This document shows positions 17,524 to 25,570 of a stretch of 64,000 nt of DNA, in pieces (within the stretch, counting starts at the first letter, position 1; each line of letters starts with the position of its first letter). Source of the stretch: Prevotella sp. (GTDB taxonomy: Bacteria > Bacteroidota > Bacteroidia > Bacteroidales > Bacteroidaceae); NCBI GenBank assembly GCA_017449495.1, contig JAFTFO010000014.1:62001-126000 (forward strand), given 5' to 3'. The notes below the pieces were generated by a model, which was not told the DNA's origin, did not search any database, and was given only the letters and a program-made list of their open reading frames with translations. The translations under genes and the position numbers were made by a program.

Positions 17524-18317
17524 AGACAACATTAATACAACTGAACATCGAGTGGGGGAGACCGCTCGACAACATCCGTCGGGTGGAGCGCCTCATGGCA
17601 GAAGCCCCGCGAAGTGACCTCTATGTGCTGCCCGAAATGTGGAGCACAGGCTTTGCCACAGAACCACAGGATATCGCTGAGAACGAAGCCGACAGCGTCT
17701 CCCTGCAATGGATGCGCTCGACGGCCAAACGCTTCAACTGCGCCATCGCCGGCAGCCTCGCCATCCAGACAGGCCGTCAAGACCTTCCAACATCAACCAT
17801 CCAACATCCAACATACTGTAATCGCCATTACTTCATCGATGGCCGCTTTGGCAACGAAGCCTATTATGATAAACACCACCTGTTCCGTTATGGCGGTGAA
17901 GACCATTACTATCAGCCAGGGCAGGCCCACACCATCGTCGAGTATGGTGGTTTCCGAATCCTGTTGCTGACGTGCTATGACCTGCGGTTCCCCGTATGGA
18001 GCCGTTACGCCGACGCCTTGCAGTACGATGCCATCATTGCCGTGGCCAACTGGCCCGAGAGTCGTCAGAACGCCTGGCAAATCCTTACCCGCGCACGCGC
18101 CATGGAGAATCAGGCCTATCTCATCGGCTGTAACCGTGTCGGCGACGACGACTATTCTCATTATCGTGGACAGAGTGCCATCATCAGCCCCATCGGCAAG
18201 ACGCTCGCCTGTTGTCGGGCCAACCAAGAGCAAACTGTCACATTTTCACTTGACTTGGAAGTCGTCAACCGTCAGCGCACGAAGTTCAAAGTCCTCGACG
18301 ACCGCGACATCCGCTAA
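17520..18317 (+). CDS. Nitrilase-family amidohydrolase (YafV / omega-amidase-like)
   Basis: Carbon-nitrogen hydrolase, probably acting on omega-amides such as 2-oxoglutaramate. The ATG at 17520 overlaps the trmN6 stop by 4 bp and gives 265 residues. The catalytic triad is visible: Glu in LPEMWSTGF, Lys in YDKHHLF, Cys in LLTCYDLRFP. PEMWSTGF and CYDLRFPVW point to the YafV subgroup. Between residues ~82 and 100 a low-complexity DNA stretch (CAACATC-type repeats, 17785-17813) encodes a loop that looks like an insertion relative to the usual short turn. Confidence 0.85.
   Translation: MKTTLIQLNIEWGRPLDNIRRVERLMAEAPRSDLYVLPEMWSTGFATEPQDIAENEADSVSLQWMRSTAKRFNCAIAGSLAIQTGRQDLPTSTIQHPTYCNRHYFIDGRFGNEAYYDKHHLFRYGGEDHYYQPGQAHTIVEYGGFRILLLTCYDLRFPVWSRYADALQYDAIIAVANWPESRQNAWQILTRARAMENQAYLIGCNRVGDDDYSHYRGQSAIISPIGKTLACCRANQEQTVTFSLDLEVVNRQRTKFKVLDDRDIR
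17785..17813 (+). repeat. CAACAT-type short repeats inside the nitrilase gene
   Basis: CCAACATCAACCATCCAACA and CCAACATA form imperfect 7-12 bp direct repeats within coding sequence. They encode part of a surface-loop-like segment (LPTSTIQHPT). Confidence 0.6.
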
Positions 18318-18435
18318 GGCTTCAACAATCTTGTCGACGAGAAAGACTGATCTGACGGCGGGAAAAAGCCGATTTATCAAGGAATGCGGTTAATTATTTA
18401 GAATCAGCATTATGATAAATAGGTGAAAGTGAATT

Positions 18436-18470
18436 AAAGAGGGGGAGATTTTTACGGGCTCCCCCTCTTT
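18436..18470. terminator. Bidirectional terminator between nitrilase and DUF3127 genes
   Basis: A perfect 12-bp stem (18436-18447 with 18459-18470, AAAGAGGGGGAG) has an 11-base loop and is flanked by A- and T-rich ends. It can end transcription from both sides. Confidence 0.85.
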
Positions 18471-18496
18471 TATCTTCTTCTATCTTCCTTTAGATG

Positions 18497-18910
18497 TTAG
18501 AACGGCAGGTCGTCGGCTGATCCTTCAGCGGGTTCCTGTGCTGGCGGGAATGGTGACGTGGCACCACCGGCTGGCGGGAACGGCGCTGCCTGGGGTGCTC
18601 CGGGCGCTGCTGCCATCGGCGCACCGGCGACGGGCTGCTGACCACGGATGACATTGTAAGCACGGATATCGTTGAACCAACGGCCGTTGAACTCGTGGGC
18701 GTCGATGTCGAACTGCACGGTGAGGTCTTCACCCTGCTGGATGTTGAACTGCTTGATACGGTCTTCGCCGAAGATGCGGAAGAGGCACTTGCGGGGATAC
18801 TGGCCAGGAACCTCGATCACATAGTCCTGCGACATCCAGTTGTTACCAGTACGAGCCGAGACGCCACTCTGGGCGGGCAATACTGCAATGATTCTACCTG
18901 TTAATTCCAT
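18497..18910 (-). CDS. DUF3127 OB-fold protein with SSB-like acidic tip
   Basis: 137-aa protein matching the Bacteroidetes DUF3127 family (start MELTGRIIAVLPAQSGVSAR, then EFNGRWFNDIRAY). I infer a compact single-strand-binding-like OB fold over residues 1-90. A Pro/Ala/Gly linker follows, and the end is ADDLPF, which matches the acidic C-terminal tip by which SSB recruits partners. It faces away from dnaN across 170 bp. A nucleic-acid-binding or SSB-paralogue role is inferred; the family has no function I know to be proven. Confidence 0.75.
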   Translation of the reverse strand: MELTGRIIAVLPAQSGVSARTGNNWMSQDYVIEVPGQYPRKCLFRIFGEDRIKQFNIQQGEDLTVQFDIDAHEFNGRWFNDIRAYNVIRGQQPVAGAPMAAAPGAPQAAPFPPAGGATSPFPPAQEPAEGSADDLPF

Positions 18911-19001
18911 TGTTTAAATTGTTTTTATTTGTTGATTTTATCGTTTTCAGGTGGCGAAATTACTAAAAATAGTTTGAATTGCATAATTTTCTCTGCTTTT
19001 T

Positions 19002-19033
19002 TTTGCTGAATACAACGTTTTTTTGTAATTTTG
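19002..19033 (+). promoter_or_regulatory. Promoter of the dnaN operon
   Basis: TTTG at 19002-19005, exactly 20 bases of spacer, and TAATTTTG at 19026-19033 match the -33/-7 consensus. The dnaN ATG follows 47 bases later. Confidence 0.75.
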
Positions 19034-19080
19034 CCTCAATTATTAAAAAGGTAATCAAAAACAAGAAAACTATAACAGCT

Positions 19081-20205
19081 ATGAGATTTACAGTATCAAG
19101 CAGCGCACTGAGCGGAAGGCTCACTGCCCTCTCGAGAGTGATTAACAGTAAGAACGCCCTACCCATCCTGGGCGACTTCGTGTTCGAAATCAAGGACGGT
19201 GTCCTGTATCTGACGGCTTCGGACTCGGAGAACATGATGAAGACGCAGTTGGAACTGACGGACAGCGACGGCTACTGCCGCTTCGCCATCGGCAACCACG
19301 ACCTGCTGGAGGCCGTGAAGGGCTTCTCGGAGCAGCCCATCACGTTCGACGTCGATCAGGAGAAGAACATCGTGAAGATCTCGTATCAGAACGGTCTGTT
19401 CTCCCTGCCCATCGAGAATGCCGACGAGTTCCCCATGGCCCAGCCCATCAGCGACTTCGCCTCGTCGATCACCCTGCCCAACCTCATACTGGCTGAGAAC
19501 ATCAACCGCTCTGTCTTCGCGACGGCTCAGGACGAGTTGCGCCCCGTAATGAACGGTATCTACTTCGACCTGACGGCCGACTGTCTGGCTGTGGTGGCCA
19601 GCGACGGCCATAAGCTGGTGCGCAACAAGGTGTACACCATCAAGAGTGAGCAGCCCGCCGCGTTCATCCTGCCGAAGAAGCCCGCCAACCTGCTCCGTAA
19701 CCTGTTGGGCAAGGACGGTGGCGACGTTGTCATCCGTTTCGACGAGCGCAATGCCGAGGTGAACTATGGCGACGGCACCCTCCAGTGCCGACTGATCGAG
19801 GGCCGCTACCCGAACTACAACAGCGTGATCCCGCAGAACAACCCCAACGAGTTGCGCGTCGACCGTCTCGGTCTGCTGGCCGCCCTGCGCCGTGTGCAGC
19901 CCTTCGCCAACGACTCGAGCAACCTGATCCGCTTCCACGTAGAGGGCTCTACCCTGCAGTTGGACGCCGAGGACTACGACTTCTCGAAGACGGCTACGGA
20001 GAAGATGACCTGCGAATACAACGGTCAGCCGATGTCGATCGGATTCAAGGGCTCGTCGTTCATCGAGGTGCTGAGCAACTTCGACTGCCCGGAGGTGATC
20101 ATCCAGTTGGCCGACCCCAGCCGCGCCGGTCTGGTGCTGCCCTCAGAGCAGCCTGAGAATCAGGACGTGCTGATGCTGATGATGCCGATGCTGATCAACG
20201 ATTAG
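19081..20205 (+). CDS. dnaN: DNA polymerase III beta subunit (sliding clamp)
   Basis: Ring-shaped clamp that tethers replicative polymerase to DNA. The start at 19081 (MRFTVSSSALSGRLTALSRV) fits the family; upstream in-frame codons run through the promoter. It has 374 residues, three clamp folds, and ends in the typical MLMMPMLIND. First of a plus-strand run dnaN-exonuclease-DUF4835-recN-TPR protein. The next gene starts 4 bp after its stop. Confidence 0.96.
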   Translation: MRFTVSSSALSGRLTALSRVINSKNALPILGDFVFEIKDGVLYLTASDSENMMKTQLELTDSDGYCRFAIGNHDLLEAVKGFSEQPITFDVDQEKNIVKISYQNGLFSLPIENADEFPMAQPISDFASSITLPNLILAENINRSVFATAQDELRPVMNGIYFDLTADCLAVVASDGHKLVRNKVYTIKSEQPAAFILPKKPANLLRNLLGKDGGDVVIRFDERNAEVNYGDGTLQCRLIEGRYPNYNSVIPQNNPNELRVDRLGLLAALRRVQPFANDSSNLIRFHVEGSTLQLDAEDYDFSKTATEKMTCEYNGQPMSIGFKGSSFIEVLSNFDCPEVIIQLADPSRAGLVLPSEQPENQDVLMLMMPMLIND

Positions 20206-20209
20206 AGAT

Positions 20210-21067
20210 ATGAAACTGAACCTTCAGAAGCCACTCGTCATCTTCGACCTGGAGACGACGGGTCTTGATTTGGTCAAAGACCGCATCATCCAGATATCAT
20301 ATATTAAGGTGTATCCCGACGGTCGTGAGGAGCGTGGCAACGAACTGATCAACCCCGAGCGACCCATCGACGCCATGATCACCCAGTTGACGGGTATCAG
20401 CGACGCCGACGTGAAGGACAAGCCGACCTTCAAGCAGTTAGGTCAGAAGCTGGCAGAGAAGTTTGCCGGCTCTGATTTCGCCGGCTTCAACTCGAACCAC
20501 TTCGACATTCCCCTGCTGGCCGAGGAGTTTCTGCGTGCCGGTATCGACTTCGACTTCTCCAAGTGTCGCCTAATCGACGCCCAGGCTATCTTCCACAAGA
20601 TGGAGCGCCGCAACCTGGCCGCTGCCTATAAGTTCTACTGCGGCCGGAAGATGGAGGACGACTTCGAGGCCCACCGTGCCGACCAGGATACGGAGGCCAC
20701 CTACCGGGTGCTGATGGGCGAACTCGACAAGTATGCCCCCGGTGCCAATGAGGATCCGGAGAAGGTGCTGGAGAACGACATGGAACAGTTGGCAGCCTTC
20801 TCGAAACTGAACAACAACGTGGACTTTGCGGGTCGCATCGTCTGGGCAGAGATGAAGGATCGCAACGGGCGTCCCCTACTCGACCAGAACGGTCAGCCGC
20901 GGCTGACGGAGGTGTTCAACTTCGGCAAGCACAAGGGCATCCCTGTGGCCGACGTGCTGCACATCGACCCCGGCTATTACAGTTGGATACTGTCTGGCGA
21001 CTTCACCTACAACACGAAGCAGGTGCTGACCCGCATCCGACTGCGTGAATCAAAACTGAACGGATGA
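20210..21067 (+). CDS. DEDDh 3'-5' exonuclease (DnaQ-like)
   Basis: 285-aa exonuclease placed directly after the clamp gene. Exo I is FDLETTGLD, Exo II FNSNHFDIPLL, Exo III HRADQDTEATY, giving the DEDDh metal and base residues. The C-terminal ~70 residues carry FNFGKHKGIPVADV then PGYYSWIL, a small domain (DUF3820-like) often joined to such nucleases in Bacteroidetes. A proofreading or repair role with DnaN is likely from the spacing. DUF4835 follows after a short repeat. Confidence 0.9.
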   Translation: MKLNLQKPLVIFDLETTGLDLVKDRIIQISYIKVYPDGREERGNELINPERPIDAMITQLTGISDADVKDKPTFKQLGQKLAEKFAGSDFAGFNSNHFDIPLLAEEFLRAGIDFDFSKCRLIDAQAIFHKMERRNLAAAYKFYCGRKMEDDFEAHRADQDTEATYRVLMGELDKYAPGANEDPEKVLENDMEQLAAFSKLNNNVDFAGRIVWAEMKDRNGRPLLDQNGQPRLTEVFNFGKHKGIPVADVLHIDPGYYSWILSGDFTYNTKQVLTRIRLRESKLNG

Positions 21068-21069
21068 TA

Positions 21070-21106
21070 TAAAGGTAAAAAGGTGAAAATGTAAAAAGGT
21101 GAAAAT
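21070..21106 (+). repeat. A/G-rich border repeat after the exonuclease gene
   Basis: AAAGGTAAAAAGGTGAAAAT and a second GTAAAAAGGTGAAAAT fill the gap to the DUF4835 gene. The GTG start codon of that gene (21099) lies within the repeat. Confidence 0.7.
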
Positions 21107-22046
21107 TGTAATATTGAGATATAGCAGAGATATAAAAAGATGTGTACTGGTGGGAAGTCTTTCACTTCTTCACCTTTTCACTTTTTCACCTTTGCAGGCC
21201 CAGGAGTTGCAGGCGAAGATCAACATCAACCACAGTCAGATACAAGGAACGGACGTCAGCGTGTTTGAGAACCTGAAGCAGACACTCGAGCAGTTCGTCA
21301 ACGAGCGCCAGTGGACCGACCTGCAGTTCCAACGCAACGAGCGCATACAATGCAACTTCAACATCACTGTGACGAAATACGTCAAGGAAGAGGACCGTTT
21401 CGAGTGTACGGCCCTCATCCAGGCCAACCGTCCTGTGTACAACTCCTCCTACACCACCACCTTATATAATAATAAAGACGACAACTTCCATTTCGCGTTC
21501 GCACAGTTCGACCAACTGAACTATAACGACGAGACGATAGACAACCAGTTGACGGCCCTCTTTGCCTTCTATGCCTATCTGATCATCGGTCTCGATCTCG
21601 ACAGTTTTTCTCCGCTTGGCGGGACGGACATCCTGCAGCGTTGCGTCTATCTGGTGAACAATGCCCAGGACTTGGGATTCCCTGGCTGGAAACTGTTTGA
21701 GGACAGTCGTAACCGTTTTGCCATCATCAACGACTACATGGACGAGTCGATGAAACCCTTCCGCCAGTTGCAGTACGACTACTATCGCAAGGGTCTCGAC
21801 GAGATGGCCAACAATGCGGAGCGCGGCAGGACAGAGATCAGCAATGCCCTGGAGAGCGGTCTGAAGACGGCCCACGAGAACAAGCCCCTGAGCCTGTTGC
21901 CCCAGATATGGACGGACTACAAGAAAGACGAGTTGAAGAACATCTACAAAGGCAAAGGTACGCAGAAGGAGAAGGAGCGCATCTACGACATGCTGATGAG
22001 CATAAACGCCTCGCAGAGTAACGCCTGGGACGATGTTAAGAAGTGA
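21099..22046 (+). CDS. DUF4835 family exported protein (PorD-like)
   Basis: 315-aa Bacteroidetes protein, recognised by KININHSQIQGTDVSVFENL, then RPVYNSSYTTTLYN and DLDSFSPLGGT. Some annotations call the family PorD and link it to type IX secretion; I recall this but cannot verify it here. No ATG is available before the signal peptide, so the start must be GTG (21099) or TTG. The signal peptide core LLHLFTFSPLQAQ is encoded by a second copy of the border repeat (21161-21195). The TGA stop opens a GTGAATAGTGAAAA repeat. In related genomes I would expect coaBC between the exonuclease and this gene; it is absent here. Confidence 0.85.
   Translation: MKIVILRYSRDIKRCVLVGSLSLLHLFTFSPLQAQELQAKININHSQIQGTDVSVFENLKQTLEQFVNERQWTDLQFQRNERIQCNFNITVTKYVKEEDRFECTALIQANRPVYNSSYTTTLYNNKDDNFHFAFAQFDQLNYNDETIDNQLTALFAFYAYLIIGLDLDSFSPLGGTDILQRCVYLVNNAQDLGFPGWKLFEDSRNRFAIINDYMDESMKPFRQLQYDYYRKGLDEMANNAERGRTEISNALESGLKTAHENKPLSLLPQIWTDYKKDELKNIYKGKGTQKEKERIYDMLMSINASQSNAWDDVKK
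21161..21195 (+). repeat. Border repeat encoding a signal-peptide core
   Basis: TTCACTTCTTCACCTTTTCA followed by CTTTTTCACCTTTGC is the reverse-strand form of the AAAAGGTGAAAAAGTGAAAA repeat. Read in frame it gives SLLHLFTFSPL, the hydrophobic core of the DUF4835 signal peptide. Confidence 0.7.
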
Positions 22047-22089
22047 ATAGTGAAAAGTGAATAGTGAAAAGTGAACAGTGAATAGTTGA
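22044..22089 (+). repeat. GTGAATAGTGAAAA repeat between DUF4835 and recN
   Basis: AGTGAATAGTGAAAAGTGAA units repeat about every 15 bases and fill the 49-bp gap. The first TGA is the stop codon of the upstream gene. Confidence 0.75.
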
Positions 22090-22095
22090 AATTCC

Positions 22096-23760
22096 ATGCT
22101 TAAGCATCTATATATCAAGAACTTCACGCTGATAGATGAACTGGACATTGAACTCCAGCAGGGCTTCTCTGTCATTACCGGAGAAACGGGTGCCGGCAAG
22201 AGCATCATCTTAGGAGCCATTGCCCTGTTGCTGGGTCAGCGGGCAGACTCGAAGACCATTAAACAGGGTGCAGACAAGTGTGTCATTGAGGCCCACTTCG
22301 ACCTGACCCGCTATGATATGGACGCGTTCTTCACGGAGAACGACATTGAGAACGACCCCGAAGACTGCATCATCCGTCGTGAACTGTTGGCGTCGGGCAA
22401 GAGCCGCGCCTTCATCAACGACACCCCCGTGCAACTGAACATGCTGAAGGAGTTGGGCGAACGACTCGTCGACGTACACTCACAGCATCAGAACCTGTTG
22501 CTCAACAAGCAGGACTTCCAGTTAGGCGTGGTCGACATCTTCTCGGGTGATGACCAGCAACTGGCGCAATACCAGCAGACTTTCAGGCAATACCAGCAGG
22601 TGAGGCAAGAACTCGAAGAACAGAAAGAGAGTATCGAGCGCAACCGTCAGAACGAAGACTTCCTGAGATTCCAGTGCGAGGAGTTGACCCAAGCCCATCT
22701 GGTGGAGGGTGAGCAAGAAGAACTGGAGCAGAGGAGTGACACGATGAGTCATTCGGAAGATATCAAGAGTGCTCTCTATGAAGCCGACCGTGCGCTGTCG
22801 GCAGAACAGACGGGCGCCGTTCAGTCCTTGCGGTCGACGCTCTACGAACTGCGAAAGATCGGTGAGGTCTACCTCGCCGCCGCAGAACTGGAGCAGCGCA
22901 TTGACAGTTGTTATATCGAACTGAAAGACGTGGCGCAGGAGGTGAGCAGCCACTTAGAGCGTATCGACTTCGACCCCTCGGAGTTGGATGCCGTCACCAA
23001 TCGTCTCGATAAGATCTACGACCTTGAGAAGAAATACCACGTTGAGACGGTCGAGGAACTGATGGCCAAGCGCGACGAACTGACCACCCAACTGGATCAC
23101 ATTGAGAACAGCGACGAAGCCCTGTCGGCCCTTCAGCAACAACTGCAGCAGTTGCAGCGGCAGGCAGAGCAGGAAGCAGAGACGCTGACCAAACTCCGCA
23201 TGAAGGCAGCCAAGACGATCGAGGCCGAGATGCAGACGAAACTCGTGCCGCTGGGCATGCCCAACGTCCGTTTCTCTGTCGACGTGACCCGTCAGCCATT
23301 GAGTCTCAGCGGACAAGACCGTATCGCCTTCATGTTCAGCGCCAACACCTCTACCCCACTCCAGCCCATCTCGCAGGTGGCCTCGGGTGGTGAGATTGCC
23401 CGTGTGATGCTCTCGCTGAAAGCCATGATCAGCGGTGCCGTCAAACTGCCGACCATCATCTTCGACGAGATAGACACGGGTGTCAGCGGAAAGATGGCAG
23501 AGAAGATGGCAGAGATGATGCAGGAGATGGGCGCCCGTGGTCGTCAGGTGATCAGCATCACCCACCTGCCGCAAATCGCCGCCCTTGGCAGCATCCATTA
23601 TAAGGTGGAGAAGCAAGAGACCCCGCAGGGCACCGTGAGCAGCATGAAGCAACTCGACGAGACGGAGCGCGTGCATGAGATTGCCCAGATGTTGAGTGGC
23701 AGTGACGTGAGCGAAGCCGCCATTGCCAACGCCAAGCAACTTTTAAAGGTAAAAAAGTAA
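22096..23760 (+). CDS. recN: DNA repair protein RecN
   Basis: SMC-like ATPase for double-strand-break repair. The 554-aa protein starts MLKHLYIKNFTLIDELDIEL with Walker A GETGAGKSIIL. Coiled-coil arms span about residues 150-380. Near the C-terminus come the ABC signature region (VASGGEIARVMLSLK) and Walker B TIIFDEIDTGVSG. The last residues KVKK and the stop codon are written by an AAAGGTAAAAAAGTAA border repeat, so the extreme C-terminus is probably not conserved. Confidence 0.95.
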   Translation: MLKHLYIKNFTLIDELDIELQQGFSVITGETGAGKSIILGAIALLLGQRADSKTIKQGADKCVIEAHFDLTRYDMDAFFTENDIENDPEDCIIRRELLASGKSRAFINDTPVQLNMLKELGERLVDVHSQHQNLLLNKQDFQLGVVDIFSGDDQQLAQYQQTFRQYQQVRQELEEQKESIERNRQNEDFLRFQCEELTQAHLVEGEQEELEQRSDTMSHSEDIKSALYEADRALSAEQTGAVQSLRSTLYELRKIGEVYLAAAELEQRIDSCYIELKDVAQEVSSHLERIDFDPSELDAVTNRLDKIYDLEKKYHVETVEELMAKRDELTTQLDHIENSDEALSALQQQLQQLQRQAEQEAETLTKLRMKAAKTIEAEMQTKLVPLGMPNVRFSVDVTRQPLSLSGQDRIAFMFSANTSTPLQPISQVASGGEIARVMLSLKAMISGAVKLPTIIFDEIDTGVSGKMAEKMAEMMQEMGARGRQVISITHLPQIAALGSIHYKVEKQETPQGTVSSMKQLDETERVHEIAQMLSGSDVSEAAIANAKQLLKVKK

Positions 23761-23793
23761 AAAGGTGAAAAGGTAAAAAAGTAAAAAGGTATA
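23744..23793 (+). repeat. A/G-rich border repeat at the recN end
   Basis: AAAGGTAAAAAAGTAAAAAG, GTGAAAAGGTAAAAAAGTAA and AAAGGT follow one another. The recN stop codon lies in the first unit and the next gene begins 13 bases after the repeat. Confidence 0.75.
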
Positions 23794-23806
23794 ATAATAA
23801 AAGAAT

Positions 23807-25498
23807 ATGAGAACAGAATATAATAAGGTATTAAGGGGGGTGATGGGAGTTTTACTCTTTTACCTTTTCACCTTTTTACCTTTAAATGCCCAACCCTCGT
23901 GGACGAAGAAGGCTACGAAGGCCGTGTTTACGCTGAAGACCTTTGCGGCAGACGGTTCGCTGATAGCCAGCAGCAATGGCTTCTTCACTGGACAGAACGG
24001 TGAGGCCGTCAGTAGTTTTACACCCTTCAAGGGTGCCGCCAAGGCTATTGTCATTGATGCCCAGGGGAAAGAGACGGCTGTCGTCAGCATTCTCGGTGCC
24101 AATGACATCTATGATGTCGCCCGTTTCCGTGTAGCCAACAATAAGACGCAGCCATTACCCATCTGTAGCACACCGATGGCAGAGGGCAGCATGGTATGGC
24201 TCCTACCCTACCATGAGACCAAACAGTTGTTAAGCGGTCCCATCAGGAAGGCTGAACTGTTCATGCAGAACTATGCCTACTATACGGTGGCCATGACCTC
24301 TCCGCAAAGCGCAGAGAGTTGTCCGCTGCTGAATGAAGACGGTGAGGTGATCGGCTTGATGCAGCCATCGGCCAATGCGCTGGACTCCCTGAGTTACGCT
24401 ATCAGCGCGGTCTTTGCCGACTCCCTGCGTATGACAGGATTCAGCATGAACGATCCCATCTTCCAGCAGACCCAGATCAAGAAGGAGTTGCCAGATGAAC
24501 TCAATGAGGCTAATGTGGCCATCTTCCTGGCCAGTTCCAGAAACGACTCGCTGGCTTATGCGGAACTCATCGACGATATGATCAGCAAGTTCCCCGAAGC
24601 ACCAGACGGCTATACCTACAAAGCCCAGTTGGCAGCCGGCAATGAAGACTTTGCCCTGGCCGATCAGAATATGACAGAAGCCATCCGGGTGTCTTCACCA
24701 AAAGACGAAGCCCACTTCAACTTCGCCCGACTGATATATAATAAAGAGGTGTATCAGTCGGACGTGGCCTATGAGAACTGGAGTCTGGACAAGGCGCTCT
24801 CCGAAGTTATGGAGGCTATCAGCATCACCCCCCTGCCCAGTTATCAGCAACTTCAGGCCAACATTCTCTTTGCCCAGAAGAAATACGAAGAGGCATACAA
24901 TGTCTACATGCAGTTGACGACCACGCCCTTGCGGAATGCGGAAATATTCTATGGAGCCGCAAAGTGTCAGGCCCTGTTACGCGACACCACGGCCATGCTC
25001 TCCTTGCTGGACAGTTGTGTGAGCACCTTTTCCAAGCCTTATCTGAAGGAGGCGGCACCTTTCCTGTGGGCGAGAGCCGAGGCCAGACGGGATGCCGGCA
25101 AGTATCGTGATGCCATCTCCGACATGAATGAGTATGAGAAGTTGATGAGTGCAAGCATCAATGACAACTTCTACTACATCCGTCACCAGACAGATATTCA
25201 GGCACGCCTCTACCAGCAGGCCCTCAACGACATCAGTCAGGCCATTCAGATCAATCCACAAGAGACACTCTACTATGCCGAGAAGGCCTCCTTGGAGGTA
25301 CGTGTCGGACTCTTCGACGATGCTATTGCCACCGCGAAAGAGTGTATCACGATAGACACCAACGACAGCGACGGTTACTTGTTCCTCGGACTGGCCCAAT
25401 GCATGAAAGGCGATAAACAGTCAGGGCTCGACAATCTGAGGAAAGCCAAGGAACTCGGCGACCCGCAGGCCGACGGATTGATAGAGAAATACAAATAA
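23807..25498 (+). CDS. Exported trypsin-like pseudoprotease with TPR repeats
   Basis: 563-aa exported protein. The signal peptide (VLLFYLFTFLPLNAQ) has its core encoded by a border repeat. Residues ~35-215 look like a trypsin/DegP-type fold (SNGFFTGQNGEAVSSF, IYDVARFRV, CPLLNEDGEVIGLM). The His expected after GEAVSS is missing, and the GNSGGPL serine motif reads AESCPLL, so peptidase activity is unlikely. Residues ~245-560 form about eight TPR-like helices ending in tidy TPRs (YLFLGLAQCMKGDKQSGL). Probably a periplasmic scaffold or binding protein. Last gene of the dnaN run, ended by a hairpin. Confidence 0.72.
   Translation: MRTEYNKVLRGVMGVLLFYLFTFLPLNAQPSWTKKATKAVFTLKTFAADGSLIASSNGFFTGQNGEAVSSFTPFKGAAKAIVIDAQGKETAVVSILGANDIYDVARFRVANNKTQPLPICSTPMAEGSMVWLLPYHETKQLLSGPIRKAELFMQNYAYYTVAMTSPQSAESCPLLNEDGEVIGLMQPSANALDSLSYAISAVFADSLRMTGFSMNDPIFQQTQIKKELPDELNEANVAIFLASSRNDSLAYAELIDDMISKFPEAPDGYTYKAQLAAGNEDFALADQNMTEAIRVSSPKDEAHFNFARLIYNKEVYQSDVAYENWSLDKALSEVMEAISITPLPSYQQLQANILFAQKKYEEAYNVYMQLTTTPLRNAEIFYGAAKCQALLRDTTAMLSLLDSCVSTFSKPYLKEAAPFLWARAEARRDAGKYRDAISDMNEYEKLMSASINDNFYYIRHQTDIQARLYQQALNDISQAIQINPQETLYYAEKASLEVRVGLFDDAIATAKECITIDTNDSDGYLFLGLAQCMKGDKQSGLDNLRKAKELGDPQADGLIEKYK
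23852..23884 (+). repeat. Border repeat encoding a second signal-peptide core
   Basis: TTTACTCTTTTACCTTTTCA then CCTTTTTACCTTT is the same repeat in reverse-strand form. In frame it encodes LLFYLFTFLPL, the hydrophobic core of the pseudoprotease signal peptide. Confidence 0.7.
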
Positions 25499-25505
25499 AA
25501 AAGAG

Positions 25506-25536
25506 ACGGACCCTTATCAGAATGGTAGGGGTCCGT
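25506..25536. terminator. Hairpin between TPR protein and dnaB genes
   Basis: An 8-bp stem ACGGACCC (25506-25513) pairs with GGGTCCGT (25529-25536) and is followed by TGTTTATT. Its right arm lies in one copy of a tandem duplication of the dnaB 3' end. Confidence 0.65.
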
Positions 25537-25570
25537 TGTTTATTAGAATGGTAATGGGCCGTTGTCTATT
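25519..25570. repeat. 26-bp tandem duplication at the dnaB 3' end
   Basis: 25519-25544 and 25545-25570 match at 22 of 26 positions. On the minus strand each copy can be read as NGPLPF followed by a stop; only the second copy is in the dnaB frame. Confidence 0.8.
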
